Notes: generated from the letters alone by a model not told the origin. Positions 14,713 through 22,952 are shown, counted from the stretch's first letter. The stretch: DNA of 32,362 bases from a virus (IMGVR_UViG_3300042539_000408:1-32362); one strand, 5' to 3'. Made by a program: numbers and translations.

Positions 14713-16986
14713 TCATGTCCCCGAGTAGACCGCGATGCGGTAGTCAAGACCCAGCAGCGTCATCTTGAGCGGCAGCGTCTGCGAGATCTCGATCGCCTGC
14801 TCGCGGTCGTAGCCCAGCACACCGTTCACGCGCTTGATGCCGGTGAAGGTCGGCACCGGCTCGTCGAGCAGCGGGTTGTCCATCAGCCGGAACGCAACCG
14901 GCTGGTTGTTGATCTCGAGCTCCTGCGTGTCCTTCACCACCGCGCTAATCTCGACGATCCGCTTCTTGAAGCTCACGCGGCTGCCGGTCTGCAGCTGGAT
15001 CTCAGCCGGCATCGTCTTGGCGTACACGGTGAAGGGCAGGCCGACCTCGTAGCTGAAGACCGAGGCCCGGTCGAACGTCACGGTTCCGGATCCGCTCACC
15101 ACTTCGTTGCCCTGCGGCACGCCGTCGCAGATCACGTTCACCGTCTTGCGGGTCATCACCAGGCTGGACGCGCTGGCAGCAGCGCCGCCGGTCACCGCGC
15201 AGTCGGTGTACACCGCATCGTCAAACAGTTCGATCAGGTACTTGGTGCCCGCGAACTCCTGCACGATGCCATCACCGCCCTCGGTCAGGATCTCGCTCCC
15301 AGACTCTAGCAGCAGCGCACCGGAAGCCACGCGCTCGGCCACCGTGTAGATGTCTGTCACGTCCACGCCAACATCGATGAACTCGCCATCGGTCACGAAC
15401 TCAGACGGCGCGGTGATCTGCTGGCTGCGCATGATGCTGAACGCCGCCATCGTGCCGTCGGTGGTGTTGGTGAGTAGCAGAAGGTCGGCCTCGTCGGTGC
15501 TGGTGGCGCGTCTGATCGCCATCCGCTGCGGCCCTTTGAGCAGGTGCCCGGACAGCAGCGAGATCCGCTGCGTGATGTAGGTCTGTTGCGTGTCCGTGAA
15601 GACGAACTCGTTGAGAGACTTGCCCTGGCGCTGGATGAAGACCGTGCCGCTCTCGACCGACTGCACCCGCGTGCCAGGCTTGATGCCGTTCCGGCTCACG
15701 TTCTTGAACGTGAACGTCAACGGGGTGATCGGATCTGATCCCTGCTGCGGGACGAAGAACTCGCCGCCGGTGGTGAACACCTGGAAGTCGCGGCCGCTGA
15801 TGATGTCGGTGATGACGTTCAGGTCATTCGTGTCGAGCGTCGCCTCGACCGCATCGTCGTCCAAGTTCTCGGTCGGCACGAACTCGTAAAAGAGCCCGAT
15901 CTTCGATCCCCAGATCGTGCTGGGCCTTGATTTGCTGCCGCCAAAGAACAGCCGTCCCTCGTGGAAGCTCACCGTCCTCGGCCACCCGCGATTGGCAGAC
16001 CAGACATCCTCGTAGTTGTGCTCGAGCTCCCAGCTGCCGGCAGCAACCGCCGACGTGTTGAAGAACGGGTATTCGACCACCGCGTTGACCACGCTCGCGC
16101 TGACGTACTGGACAATCCGCGCACGGCCCTGCGGGCTCACGTTGACGTACTGATTGACCGATTGCGTCGTCCATGTCGTGAGCGAGTAGGTGCTGGTGTT
16201 GTCGGGCGCGGGCGAGAATGCGACATCCACCGTCGCGACTTTGGTTGAGCCGACATAATCATCGATGAGCCTGACCTGACCCGATCCAGTGCCGCCAGTG
16301 ATTGTGACGTACATTCCGTTGTACAGATCATCGGTGGCGCTGGCGGTAGCCTTCAGCGTGATCGTTGCCGTAGTTCCGGCCTGCGCTGTCCCGGTGTCAT
16401 GGTGCGTGGTCGAAGAGGTCAGTGTGATGTTCCCGCTCACCGCGCTCGGCGTCAGTGTCGAAGCATTGTTCGTGTGGAAGTCGATGTTGAATGCGTACTT
16501 CGGGATGCTGTCGAACGTGATCGTGGTGGCCGTCCAGGCGCTGTCGCTGGTGCGCTGGATCTGAACCGGCTGCAGATCGGGATGCACCACGATCAGCGTA
16601 TCAGCCGATTGTGTCCAACACATGTCGTCGACAATCGCGCTGGTGATACTCGAGACAGACAGGTAGTTGTTCCCGCTGCCGTTGATGTTGGTGATCAGCG
16701 AGCCATTCTTGATGACGTACATGCGCTGATGAACGAAGCACAGCATGTAGCTGTCGTCGACAGAGAACTGGAAGGGCACCAGGCGCACGCCGTCCGATGC
16801 GTTGCTCGGGAGCTCTGCGACGTACTTGGTGCCAGGCCGGCGGCGCATGCCACCCTGCGGCTGGATCAGGACATTGGTAGCCTTGGCCAGCGCGTTGTTG
16901 TAGGCCTGCAGGTCGACTCTGGCCCGCAGCAGGGGATCGAGCTCGCCCGTCGAGAAGTTGCTCTGCAGGTCGACGAAGCGCGGCAT
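14713..16986 (-). CDS. Tail tubular protein B (T7 gp12-like)
   Basis: A 757-residue nozzle protein of the short tail. The N-terminus FVDLQSNFSTGELDPLLRARVDLQAYNNALAKATNV followed by PQGGMRRRPGTKYVAEL is the family hallmark. The rest is beta-rich, with a GWPRTVSFHEGRLFFGGSKSRPSTIWGSK segment near residue 340 that is also typical. A stretch near residue 555 (GALLLESGSEILTEGGDGIVQE) resembles the acidic repeats of the protein at 22953-23258. The ATG overlaps the stop of tail tubular protein A (TGATG). Confidence 0.9.
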   Translation of the reverse strand: MPRFVDLQSNFSTGELDPLLRARVDLQAYNNALAKATNVLIQPQGGMRRRPGTKYVAELPSNASDGVRLVPFQFSVDDSYMLCFVHQRMYVIKNGSLITNINGSGNNYLSVSSITSAIVDDMCWTQSADTLIVVHPDLQPVQIQRTSDSAWTATTITFDSIPKYAFNIDFHTNNASTLTPSAVSGNITLTSSTTHHDTGTAQAGTTATITLKATASATDDLYNGMYVTITGGTGSGQVRLIDDYVGSTKVATVDVAFSPAPDNTSTYSLTTWTTQSVNQYVNVSPQGRARIVQYVSASVVNAVVEYPFFNTSAVAAGSWELEHNYEDVWSANRGWPRTVSFHEGRLFFGGSKSRPSTIWGSKIGLFYEFVPTENLDDDAVEATLDTNDLNVITDIISGRDFQVFTTGGEFFVPQQGSDPITPLTFTFKNVSRNGIKPGTRVQSVESGTVFIQRQGKSLNEFVFTDTQQTYITQRISLLSGHLLKGPQRMAIRRATSTDEADLLLLTNTTDGTMAAFSIMRSQQITAPSEFVTDGEFIDVGVDVTDIYTVAERVASGALLLESGSEILTEGGDGIVQEFAGTKYLIELFDDAVYTDCAVTGGAAASASSLVMTRKTVNVICDGVPQGNEVVSGSGTVTFDRASVFSYEVGLPFTVYAKTMPAEIQLQTGSRVSFKKRIVEISAVVKDTQELEINNQPVAFRLMDNPLLDEPVPTFTGIKRVNGVLGYDREQAIEISQTLPLKMTLLGLDYRIAVYSGT

Positions 16987-17600
16987 CAGTTCCTCACCGC
17001 GACCAGCGTGTAATCTTCGATCACCCGATTCGGGTTGCCCTGCGCATCCATCTGGCAGGCCTGCCGGAAGTAGCCCCCGCGCATGTTCTCAGCCGGGTCA
17101 CCCAGCGCCACACGCTGCCAGCGCAGAGACTTGTCCTGCTGCTCGGTGATCGCCTCGGCAATGTGCCAGGCCATCTGGTACTTCAGCAGCTGCACGAAGT
17201 ATTGCGGCATCGCGTACTCGGGCACGCTGTACTGGTAGTCGATGAAGACCGCGGTCAGGTTGGTCAGCAGCTGGTCGCCCTGGATTTCCCAGTCCTTGTC
17301 GATCGGGGTGCCGACGTTGCTGCTCGGGTAGACCGCCATCGGGTTGCCCAGGCGGTCGCCAGGCAATTGGTATGCATATCGCCAGTAGCTGCCGGGTGCG
17401 GTCACCAGCTGCGCCAGCGCGATCTTCTTCATGCTGAAGCTCCACCGGTACATCATCAGGGTGGAGTCGCGCACATTGGGGTAGAGCCGGTCGCAGACCG
17501 AGCTCGAGTCGGTGCCATCGTTGAATGAGGTGATCGCCTTTGCGCCCAGCATGAGCAGCGCGTCCGAGCAGATCCTGACTCCCGTATCACCTGCAGCCAT
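16986..17600 (-). CDS. Tail tubular protein A (T7 gp11-like adaptor)
   Basis: A 204-residue adaptor that connects portal and nozzle. Family features: the N-terminal helix GVRICSDALLMLGAKAITSF, SSSVCDRLYPNVRDSTLMMYRWSF (about 32-56), a YAYQLPGDRL segment (about 76-86), and the C-terminal helices around YFVQLLKYQMAWHIAEAI (about 134-151). Length matches T7 gp11 (about 196). GAGGGG is found five bases upstream of the ATG. It is separated from the capsid-side gene by a hairpin-containing gap of 72 bases. Confidence 0.9.
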   Translation of the reverse strand: MAAGDTGVRICSDALLMLGAKAITSFNDGTDSSSVCDRLYPNVRDSTLMMYRWSFSMKKIALAQLVTAPGSYWRYAYQLPGDRLGNPMAVYPSSNVGTPIDKDWEIQGDQLLTNLTAVFIDYQYSVPEYAMPQYFVQLLKYQMAWHIAEAITEQQDKSLRWQRVALGDPAENMRGGYFRQACQMDAQGNPNRVIEDYTLVAVRN

Positions 17601-17617
17601 TGCGGCCCCTCAATGTG

Positions 17618-17658
17618 AGAAAGGCCAGCCTCCGCTCGAGGCGAAAGCCGGCCCTTCT
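17618..17658 (-). terminator. Strong hairpin between head and tail genes (partial terminator or processing site)
   Basis: On the transcribed (minus) strand, bases 17658-17645 pair with 17631-17618 over 14 positions with three G-U wobbles, enclosing a 13-base loop. Only a short CUUUCU follows, so termination would be incomplete. It would suit read-through that lowers tail expression relative to capsid, or an RNase III site. Confidence 0.5.
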
Positions 17659-17672
17659 GGTTGCTGCTGCTA

Positions 17673-17945
17673 TTAGTCGCTGTCGGTCAAAGAGATCGAC
17701 TGACCGTTCGACACGTCGACAACCGTGCCGGTGTTCGACACTACCACCACCAGATTGGCGGTCGGGGTTGCCGTGTCGTACACATAGATCATGTCGCCGA
17801 CTTTCATCAGCGACGCGACCGAGTTGAAATAGCCCTCGGTGTTCACGTCAGCAATCGCATCAGCCGACTGGTATGACCAGATCTGCGGTGCGTTGCCAGC
17901 CTTGGAACCGGCGACCAATGCAAGACCAGTGCTCGAAAATGCCAT
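17673..17945 (-). CDS. Small head protein encoded after the major capsid (possible decoration)
   Basis: A 90-residue protein starting at the ATG at 17945 (AAGGAG six bases upstream). It is beta-rich: residues about 22-60 (IWSYQSADAIADVNTEGYFNSVASLMKVGDMIYVYD) resemble the small protein found just after the coat gene in many podoviruses and siphoviruses. The C-terminus (ANLVVVVSNTGTVVDVSNGQSISLTDSD) is a strand-turn-strand run. It is probably a virion surface or decoration protein expressed at capsid-like level before the following hairpin. No experimental function known to me. Confidence 0.65.
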   Translation of the reverse strand: MAFSSTGLALVAGSKAGNAPQIWSYQSADAIADVNTEGYFNSVASLMKVGDMIYVYDTATPTANLVVVVSNTGTVVDVSNGQSISLTDSD

Positions 17946-17955
17946 GATCTGCTCC

Positions 17956-18795
17956 TTATTCGCGGCAGGTGATCTGAACGATGCCCTCGGCGTCGATCGC
18001 AACCGCGTTGGCCGAGAACACCTCGTTGACCAGCCAGCTGGTCTTTTCCGGGATGTAATTGATCTCGGTGCGCATCGCGATGCCCTCGCCGTAGCCGATT
18101 GCCTGCTGATGGAACGCGAAGACCTTGCGGTCGCTCGAACCATCGATCGGCAGCCCGCCCTCGGCACGGTCGCCCAGAACGTGGAAGGTGAAGCCCAGGA
18201 ACGTGTTGAGCTCGCCCTGAACCAGCGCCTTGACCGTGTTGAAGTCGCTGCTGGTGACCGAGGTCTCAGACAGCAGGTTCGACAGGCTGTTGGCGTGGAT
18301 CACAATGTGACGGCCCTCGGGCGGCACATTGTTCTTGTCGAGCAGGCGCTTCGCGTCGCGGAGCTTGGCCAGGTTCAGGTTGGTGTTCGACCCGCCGATG
18401 CTGTTCGCAACGGTGGCGGTCGTTCCCGAGTTGACCAGCGCGTCGATGATCATCTGATCCTGACGGCGGCCGACAGCGGCTGCGACAACCTGCACAAGCT
18501 CTTGGCGCTCGTCGAAGTTGACCTTGGCCTGGCTGAAGATGTCCGAGTATTCGGCAGCATTCCAGTCCTGCAAGGTCAGCGTGACTTGCGAGAAGCTCGC
18601 GTTGATGGGGGTAACGTCGGTTTGCGGAACGCGCAGAGTCGCGGTGCCTTTGCCGACCTTGGGAAACTTGACGATAGAACCTTCGACTCCGCGACGCGCC
18701 CGGGTGGCCCCGACAAGCATTGCCTTGCCTTGGTAGGCTTGCTTGACCTCAGCGTCGAAGAGAGTCACGAAGGCATTGGAAAGACCAATAGCCAT
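17956..18795 (-). CDS. Major capsid protein
   Basis: A 279-residue coat protein, beginning AIGLSNAFVTLFDAEVKQAYQGKAMLVGATRARRGVEGSIVKFPKVGKG. Further typical features are a PINASFSQVTLTLQDWNAAEYSDIF segment (about 63-88), VAAAVGRRQDQMIIDAL (about 104-120), PPEGRHIVIHANSLSNLLSE (about 157-176), and the C-terminal beta strands ending GIVQITCRE. This is the pattern of HK97-fold coat proteins of small podoviruses. It has GAGGTG six bases before the ATG and its own promoter after a terminator, consistent with the highest expression in the genome. Scaffold lies immediately upstream. Confidence 0.88.
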   Translation of the reverse strand: MAIGLSNAFVTLFDAEVKQAYQGKAMLVGATRARRGVEGSIVKFPKVGKGTATLRVPQTDVTPINASFSQVTLTLQDWNAAEYSDIFSQAKVNFDERQELVQVVAAAVGRRQDQMIIDALVNSGTTATVANSIGGSNTNLNLAKLRDAKRLLDKNNVPPEGRHIVIHANSLSNLLSETSVTSSDFNTVKALVQGELNTFLGFTFHVLGDRAEGGLPIDGSSDRKVFAFHQQAIGYGEGIAMRTEINYIPEKTSWLVNEVFSANAVAIDAEGIVQITCRE

Positions 18796-18934
18796 TTGAT
18801 CACCTCATTCGGTTGAAAACTTGGGGTTCTCGCGCCGGTGGGCCTGCGTTGCACAGGGCCGAATGCTTGCTGGTTGCGCCAGCCACTCGTCAGCTTCCGC
18901 TGCGGTGAGGGTCGGGTAAACCCGGTGGGCCTTG
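18796..18934 (-). promoter_or_regulatory. Structured leader of the major capsid transcript
   Basis: About 139 untranslated bases lie between the predicted start site and the capsid ATG, long for this compact genome. It contains small hairpins: ACCCG-CGGGT arms around 18913-18924 and GCTGG-CCAGC around 18871-18885. The motif GCCCACCGG occurs twice on the minus strand. No open frame of note is present. It may stabilise the mRNA or regulate capsid translation. Confidence 0.4.
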
Positions 18935-18940
18935 ACGCCG

Positions 18941-18970
18941 ATTCTATTTCCTGATCGGCCCGTTTGACAA
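18941..18970 (-). promoter_or_regulatory. Leftward promoter for capsid and tail genes
   Basis: On the minus strand TTGTCA (18970-18965) is followed after 18 bases by TAGAAT (18946-18941), close to the sigma70 consensus. It lies directly behind a rho-independent terminator and ahead of the capsid gene, which is the arrangement expected of a fresh late promoter. Confidence 0.6.
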
Positions 18971-18977
18971 GTGGACG

Positions 18978-19005
18978 AAAAAAGACCCGGCGGGGAGGCC
19001 GGGTC
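18978..19005 (-). terminator. Rho-independent terminator after the scaffold gene
   Basis: On the minus strand GACCCGGC (19005-18998), a 6-base loop and GCCGGGTC (18991-18984) form a perfect 8-bp stem followed by six U residues (18983-18978). It ends or attenuates the transcript coming from terminase, portal and scaffold. Confidence 0.9.
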
Positions 19006-19034
19006 AATCCATCAGGGAGGAGGAGACTACAGGG

Positions 19035-19808
19035 CTATTGTAGGACTGCTTGGAATAGTCTTTCAACCTTCTGACGGTAGGCGGCGTCCGTCTTGTATCG
19101 CGGGTCGCCCACCATCTGGTAGAGCTCTTCCTTGCTGGGCGCACCTTCCATCGGCGCAACCTCGATCGGGATCCGGCCCTCGTAAGACTCGCGCAGCTTC
19201 ATCAGCGCACGGATGCCACCCGCGGTGCCGCCCATGATCTTGAATTCCTCAAAGTCATCCTTGCCCCAGACGCCCTTATTGACCAGGCCGCGAGCCCAGT
19301 CGACCATGCCGCCGATCACCGCGTTGGCATTCGGCCCCAGCTTCTTCATCTCGACAGCCGGGTCGACCATCTCGCCCTGCATGAGCTCCTTGGCCTGCGT
19401 CTGCAGCGTGCCGACCAGGTCGTCGAAGTCGGCCTGGCTGAGACCGCGCTCCTTCGCCCAGCCCGTCAGCGCGTTGGCCATCGGGTTCTCGGCGTTGCCA
19501 TCGCCGAACGCGGTCAGGTCGTACTTGCCGTCAGCCGGGGCGTTGTGTTGGCCCTTGCTGATCTTGGCTCGCAGATCGCGCCAGGACTTCGCAATGCCCT
19601 CGAGGTCGGGCTCGTTGCTGTCCTTCTTCCAGAAGTTCTCGGGCCAGTATTCCGGGCGCTCGAGGGGCTCCTCGGGTGCTGGTGCGCTGGGGTCAGCGGC
19701 GCGGTGATCGATCTGCGCTGCTTGGGGGCTTGCCGGCTTGCTGTCGTCTTCAACGGTAACGCTGTCGAGTAGGCCGGTGCTGCCGGGCTCGTTTGCAGTG
19801 TCGCTCAA
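19035..19808 (-). CDS. Capsid scaffolding protein
   Basis: A 257-residue acidic protein starting at a TTG that overlaps the preceding stop (TTGA), with GAGGA just upstream. The N-terminal 50 residues are disordered (Pro/Ser/Asp-rich). Then comes RPEYWPENFWKKDSNEPDLEGIAKSWRDLRAKI (about 51-83), a signature of podovirus scaffolds, and a KGQHNAPADGKYDL motif. The C-terminal helical domain ends AYRQKVERLFQAVLQ, the usual coat-binding position. It lies directly upstream of the coat gene. A terminator follows, so it is made from a different transcript level than the coat. Confidence 0.85.
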   Translation of the reverse strand: MSDTANEPGSTGLLDSVTVEDDSKPASPQAAQIDHRAADPSAPAPEEPLERPEYWPENFWKKDSNEPDLEGIAKSWRDLRAKISKGQHNAPADGKYDLTAFGDGNAENPMANALTGWAKERGLSQADFDDLVGTLQTQAKELMQGEMVDPAVEMKKLGPNANAVIGGMVDWARGLVNKGVWGKDDFEEFKIMGGTAGGIRALMKLRESYEGRIPIEVAPMEGAPSKEELYQMVGDPRYKTDAAYRQKVERLFQAVLQ

Positions 19809-20068
19809 AGGTTCCTCGCTCTTTTGATCCGTGCCTGGATGTCTCGCACCACCGACCGCTGACCGTCAGCGTAGAAGGCATGCGAGGGGTCGGTGCCGGG
19901 CACGGCGATCGGCACGTCGACGTACATGTGGCGCAGCCAGATCAGCAACCGCTGGCCGTCCTCGCCGTTGAATACGCGCAGCACCAGGCGGTCTAGGTCG
20001 TCGCGCTTCTGGTCTGCCTCGCGGATGTCGGGCGTCGCGAGCGCCTCGATCTCGTCCCAGCCGCTCAA
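19805..20068 (-). CDS. Bbp19-like protein
   Basis: An 87-residue protein initiated at a TTG overlapping the portal stop (TTGA), with AGGAG seven bases upstream. It contains VLRVFNGEDGQRLLIWLRHMYVD (about 29-51) and HAFYADGQRSVVRDIQARI (about 62-80). This layout matches the Bbp19 family named from Bordetella phage BPP-1, which lies between portal and scaffold in many podoviruses. Function is not established, and its position suggests a role in head assembly. Confidence 0.75.
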   Translation of the reverse strand: MSGWDEIEALATPDIREADQKRDDLDRLVLRVFNGEDGQRLLIWLRHMYVDVPIAVPGTDPSHAFYADGQRSVVRDIQARIKRARNL

Positions 20069-21657
20069 GCGGGCGCTCCTGCCGGCGCTGCGCCTTGGGC
20101 TTGCATGGCAGCCTGCTGCATGGCCATCGCTTCCATCTGCCTGTTCTGCGCCTCTTCCATGAGCACGGCACGCTCTTCGCGGGTGTTGCGCACGGTGGCC
20201 GGCACGCCGAGCTTGTCGCCGATGTAGTCGACCACCGCGTCACCCTTGAGCGCCAGCTGGCCGTCAGGCCCGAACGCTTGCATCAATTGCGCGTACTGGA
20301 GGATGGCATTAACCTCCTCCATGTTCTGCGCCTGCGCGAGCGGCGCGACAGGGGTGACTTTTACCTCGAGACCGTTGACACGCAACGGCAGGTCGATCAT
20401 TCCGCGCTCGTCCATGACCTCGAGGATCTTGGCCACTAGCGGGATCATGGTCTCGTTGATGAGGCGTCCGAACGCCGAGCCCAGGTTCTGCGCGAGCTCC
20501 TTCATTCGCTCCACGATCTCGGTGGCCGAGCGGGCGCTCATGTTGTCCGGCGGCAGCGACTCATCCAGCAGGATCCGCTTGATGCTGCCCGTCAGGTCGT
20601 TGATCACCAGCTGCGACACGTTGAAGTCGCCAGAGCGGGGCAGGGGCTGCAGGCTCGCACCCTGGGGGCCGCCATTGCGTGCCACCGGGATGATCGCGCC
20701 CGGCACGATCTTGACCGTCGCGGGGTTCAGCACGCCATCGTCGGCAGCCGTGTAGACGCCGGCAACAGCAAGGCTCGCGTTCTTGAGCAGGAGCTCCTTG
20801 GTCTTGTTCAGCGTCTTGATGTCGGGCAGAGCGGTGATCAGAGGCCCGCGGCCGTAGATCTCACCCGCGACCTTCATGTAGCGCGAGATCACCCAGGGAG
20901 AGGTCTTGCGGCGGCGGTAGACGATCTCCTGCTTCGAGATCTTGTCGATGACGTGATAGCAGTAGTCGCCGCGCTTGTAGTCGTGGATCGTGGCCTCGAC
21001 CAGGTCGACATCATCGGTGGGCTTTTGCTCGATCCGCATCTGCACTTCAGCCGGCAGCTTCGCATCCGGCCACTGGCGCTGGATTGACTCGCCCTTCATG
21101 CGCATCTTGCGGTAGACGTTGTCCACCTGGCCGTTGGCGCCTTCCTCGTAGCAGACCAGGAACAGCGGCACCGGGATGAAGTTGATCGGCGTCACGTCGT
21201 CGCCCGGCTGCACCATCATGCAGGCCGTGCCGACAGCGAGATCCAGCAGGAACTCGCCGATCGCGATGTCGAAGTTCGACTGCTTGAGCACGGCGAACAT
21301 CTTGTCGCCGTATGCGTCCAGGATCGCCTGGGCTTGCTGCGTGCGCTCGATCGGGATCGACGGGCCAGGCTCAAGCCGCGACCACTTGCGCTGCGGCGGG
21401 AAGACCACCGACTGCAGCCGGTTCGCAAACCGCTGGGTGCTGTTGATGGCAGTCGAGTCGAAGACGCGCTGCATCTTCTTCGTGCCGGTGCTGCCACCTT
21501 CCCAGATGCCGTACAGCTGGCGCTGCGGGAGCGCGAACTCGTAGGCGTCCTGGTAGATCTGCTGGAACTCGTCCTTCTTCTTCTGGGCCGCGTCGTGGCG
21601 CTTGAGGATCTGCTCTGGCGTCAGCCGCATCCCGCCTGTGTTCTTGTCGTATTCCAT
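20065..21657 (-). CDS. Portal (head-tail connector) protein
   Basis: A 530-residue T7-type connector. The start at 21657 is chosen for the GAGG site and the fit with the preceding stop. Longer in-frame extension upstream would run through the neighbouring gene. Features: LTPEQILKRHDAAQKKKDEFQQIYQDAYEFALPQR (about 13-47), INSTQRFANRLQSVVFPPQRKWSRLEPG (about 72-100), and GRGPLITALPDIKTLNKTKELLLKNA (about 270-295). MSARSATEIVERMKEL (about 377-392) is the conserved helix of this family. The C-terminus is Ala/Gln/Met-rich. Forms the dodecameric ring through which DNA is packaged and ejected. Confidence 0.93.
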   Translation of the reverse strand: MEYDKNTGGMRLTPEQILKRHDAAQKKKDEFQQIYQDAYEFALPQRQLYGIWEGGSTGTKKMQRVFDSTAINSTQRFANRLQSVVFPPQRKWSRLEPGPSIPIERTQQAQAILDAYGDKMFAVLKQSNFDIAIGEFLLDLAVGTACMMVQPGDDVTPINFIPVPLFLVCYEEGANGQVDNVYRKMRMKGESIQRQWPDAKLPAEVQMRIEQKPTDDVDLVEATIHDYKRGDYCYHVIDKISKQEIVYRRRKTSPWVISRYMKVAGEIYGRGPLITALPDIKTLNKTKELLLKNASLAVAGVYTAADDGVLNPATVKIVPGAIIPVARNGGPQGASLQPLPRSGDFNVSQLVINDLTGSIKRILLDESLPPDNMSARSATEIVERMKELAQNLGSAFGRLINETMIPLVAKILEVMDERGMIDLPLRVNGLEVKVTPVAPLAQAQNMEEVNAILQYAQLMQAFGPDGQLALKGDAVVDYIGDKLGVPATVRNTREERAVLMEEAQNRQMEAMAMQQAAMQAQGAAPAGAPA

Positions 21658-21658
21658 A

Positions 21659-21982
21659 TCAAGCCTCGGCCTTGTACTTCTCGAGCAGATTGCGACCCTT
21701 CGCGGCCAGACGCTGCGCAGCAGCTGCGGTGCGCGGAGCAGGTTCGCCCCATGCTCGAGCCGCCAACGCAAGCCGCGTCGGCTCACCCTTGTCGTTGACC
21801 AGCGGGCCTGACGGATTGGTGTAGAACCGCGTGAGGAACGAACCCTTGCGGCGAGCACGCTGGCCGGTAGGGCTCGACTCCTTCACGCCGGGCTGGAGGT
21901 TTCCGCTCTCGCCCGTCGACTCGTAATGCCGCCTGCCGGCCTCTGTCAGCCCGCCTTCTGGATCCTTGTAGCGAGCCTTCAT
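21659..21982 (-). CDS. DUF6321-like small phage protein
   Basis: A 107-residue basic protein with KDPEGGLTEAGRRHYESTGESGNLQPGV (about 7-34), RARRKGSFLTRFYTNPSGPLVNDKGEPTRLALAARAWGEP (about 42-81) and the lysine-rich end AAKGRNLLEKYKAEA. I recognise this pattern as the DUF6321 family, small proteins encoded near podovirus portals. The high Arg/Lys content and lack of a catalytic site suggest a DNA- or RNA-associated structural role. Its stop lies one base from the portal start. Confidence 0.75.
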   Translation of the reverse strand: MKARYKDPEGGLTEAGRRHYESTGESGNLQPGVKESSPTGQRARRKGSFLTRFYTNPSGPLVNDKGEPTRLALAARAWGEPAPRTAAAAQRLAAKGRNLLEKYKAEA

Positions 21983-21994
21983 CGTTGGCGCTCG

Positions 21995-22243
21995 TCAGGG
22001 CTGCAAGGCTGCCATCTGCGCCTGATACGCGGCAATCACCTCCGGCGTCCACGCGGCCTGGCACTGCGCCACAACGCTGGCAGGCTGACCGGTGAGATCC
22101 GCACCAGGCGTCAGCGTCCACCGACGGAATTGGCGTGCGAAGAACTCGCCGTCCTTGGTGATGGTCGTGGCTTCGCGCACCTGCACGATGCCGTTGCCAA
22201 CGATTTCAATTCGATCGATAGCGGTTGTTTCGGAAATTGACAT
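21995..22243 (-). CDS. Hypothetical protein, 82 residues, tail-locus associated
   Basis: The start at 22243 is preferred because AGGGAG lies seven bases upstream; an earlier in-frame ATG at 22279 has no such site. The product begins SISETTAIDRIEIVGNGIVQVREATTITKDGEFFARQFRRWTLTPGADLTGQ and ends in WTPEVIAAYQAQMAALQ. Proteins of this pattern usually follow host-recognition genes in phages and are probably tail assembly or virion components. The exact role is unknown. Confidence 0.7.
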   Translation of the reverse strand: MSISETTAIDRIEIVGNGIVQVREATTITKDGEFFARQFRRWTLTPGADLTGQPASVVAQCQAAWTPEVIAAYQAQMAALQP

Positions 22244-22278
22244 CAGATTCTCCCTAATTTCAACAAAGCCATTTAACA

Positions 22279-22298
22279 CGCTGATTGCTTAATCAGCG
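22279..22298 (-). terminator. Hairpin after the 22309-22950 gene
   Basis: CGCTGATT (22279-22286) and AATCAGCG (22291-22298) form a perfect 8-bp stem with a 4-base loop in an otherwise AT-rich 65-base gap. The following bases on the minus strand (TGTTAAAT) are only partly U-rich, so it is at best a weak terminator; it could also be a protein site. Confidence 0.4.
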
Positions 22299-22308
22299 CG
22301 AATTAAAC

Positions 22309-22950
22309 TCAGATCAGATATGTAAACCCAAACCTAATATCTGATGAATTGGTGAAATTCGTGTCATTAACGCCGGCTCTGCCTGTTGTGGTTTGCTGCA
22401 TCAAAAACAAAGTTGTCCCACTAGTAACTGCAAATAGTGCGCCGCCCGCTGTCAACCCACTCATTCCAGCTGAAGGGTCAATTAACACCGCAGGAAATGC
22501 AGCCGCCGTGAATGGCAAATTACCGATACTCGCAACCCCAGTAGAAGACCCTTTTGCAGTCAATTCAACCCGGATTTGCACCGTAACCTTGTTCCCGATT
22601 TTGGTGTAGGTGCCAGTAAATGTTCCTGTCATGCCGGTGTTATTACCGCCAAAAAGAAGACTTAAGGAACTAATTGTTCCTTCTTCGTAGTCATCCAGCG
22701 TGTTCGCATCACTCGATGCAGACGCCGTCGCAGGGAACGTAATTCCAGCCCCAGACGCAGCAGGCGTAGCGTTTCCAACCGCAATCGTCGCGGGGAACTT
22801 CTTCATGTAGTTCTGAAGTTCCTGCGCGGTGATCTTCTTGCTGCGATCAGCCGCTGCGGCCTCGCTGATGTCAACGATATAGAGCAGGTCGCCAGTCGCG
22901 GTGCCGGAGCCCGTCAGGGACGTGAGTGCGGATACGGCTTTGTCAGTCAT
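22309..22950 (-). CDS. Putative receptor-binding / tail tip protein (213 aa)
   Basis: The N-terminus (TDKAVSALTSLTGSGTATGDLLYIVDISEAAAADRSKKITAQELQNYM, about 1-50) matches the adaptor region of many phage tail fibres and tip proteins, where a 'KKIT..EL..Y' strand is common. The C-terminal 140 residues are beta-rich (FTGTYTKIGNKVTVQIRVELTAKGSSTGVASIGNLPFTAAAF) and resemble the distal domain of exchangeable tail fibres. The distal half of the gene is clearly AT-richer than its neighbours, a sign that it was acquired by exchange. It is followed by the 82-residue protein and preceded by a spike-base-like protein. Confidence 0.65.
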   Translation of the reverse strand: MTDKAVSALTSLTGSGTATGDLLYIVDISEAAAADRSKKITAQELQNYMKKFPATIAVGNATPAASGAGITFPATASASSDANTLDDYEEGTISSLSLLFGGNNTGMTGTFTGTYTKIGNKVTVQIRVELTAKGSSTGVASIGNLPFTAAAFPAVLIDPSAGMSGLTAGGALFAVTSGTTLFLMQQTTTGRAGVNDTNFTNSSDIRFGFTYLI

Positions 22951-22952
22951 GG

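Noticed and set aside
17839-18816. 325-codon plus-strand frame opposite the major capsid gene
   Set aside because: Shadow of the capsid gene; no ribosome binding site and no recognisable protein pattern.
21658-21858. 67-codon N-terminal extension of the portal frame
   Set aside because: It overlaps the DUF6321-like gene out of phase. The portal family begins at about the MEYDK start, which has a ribosome binding site.
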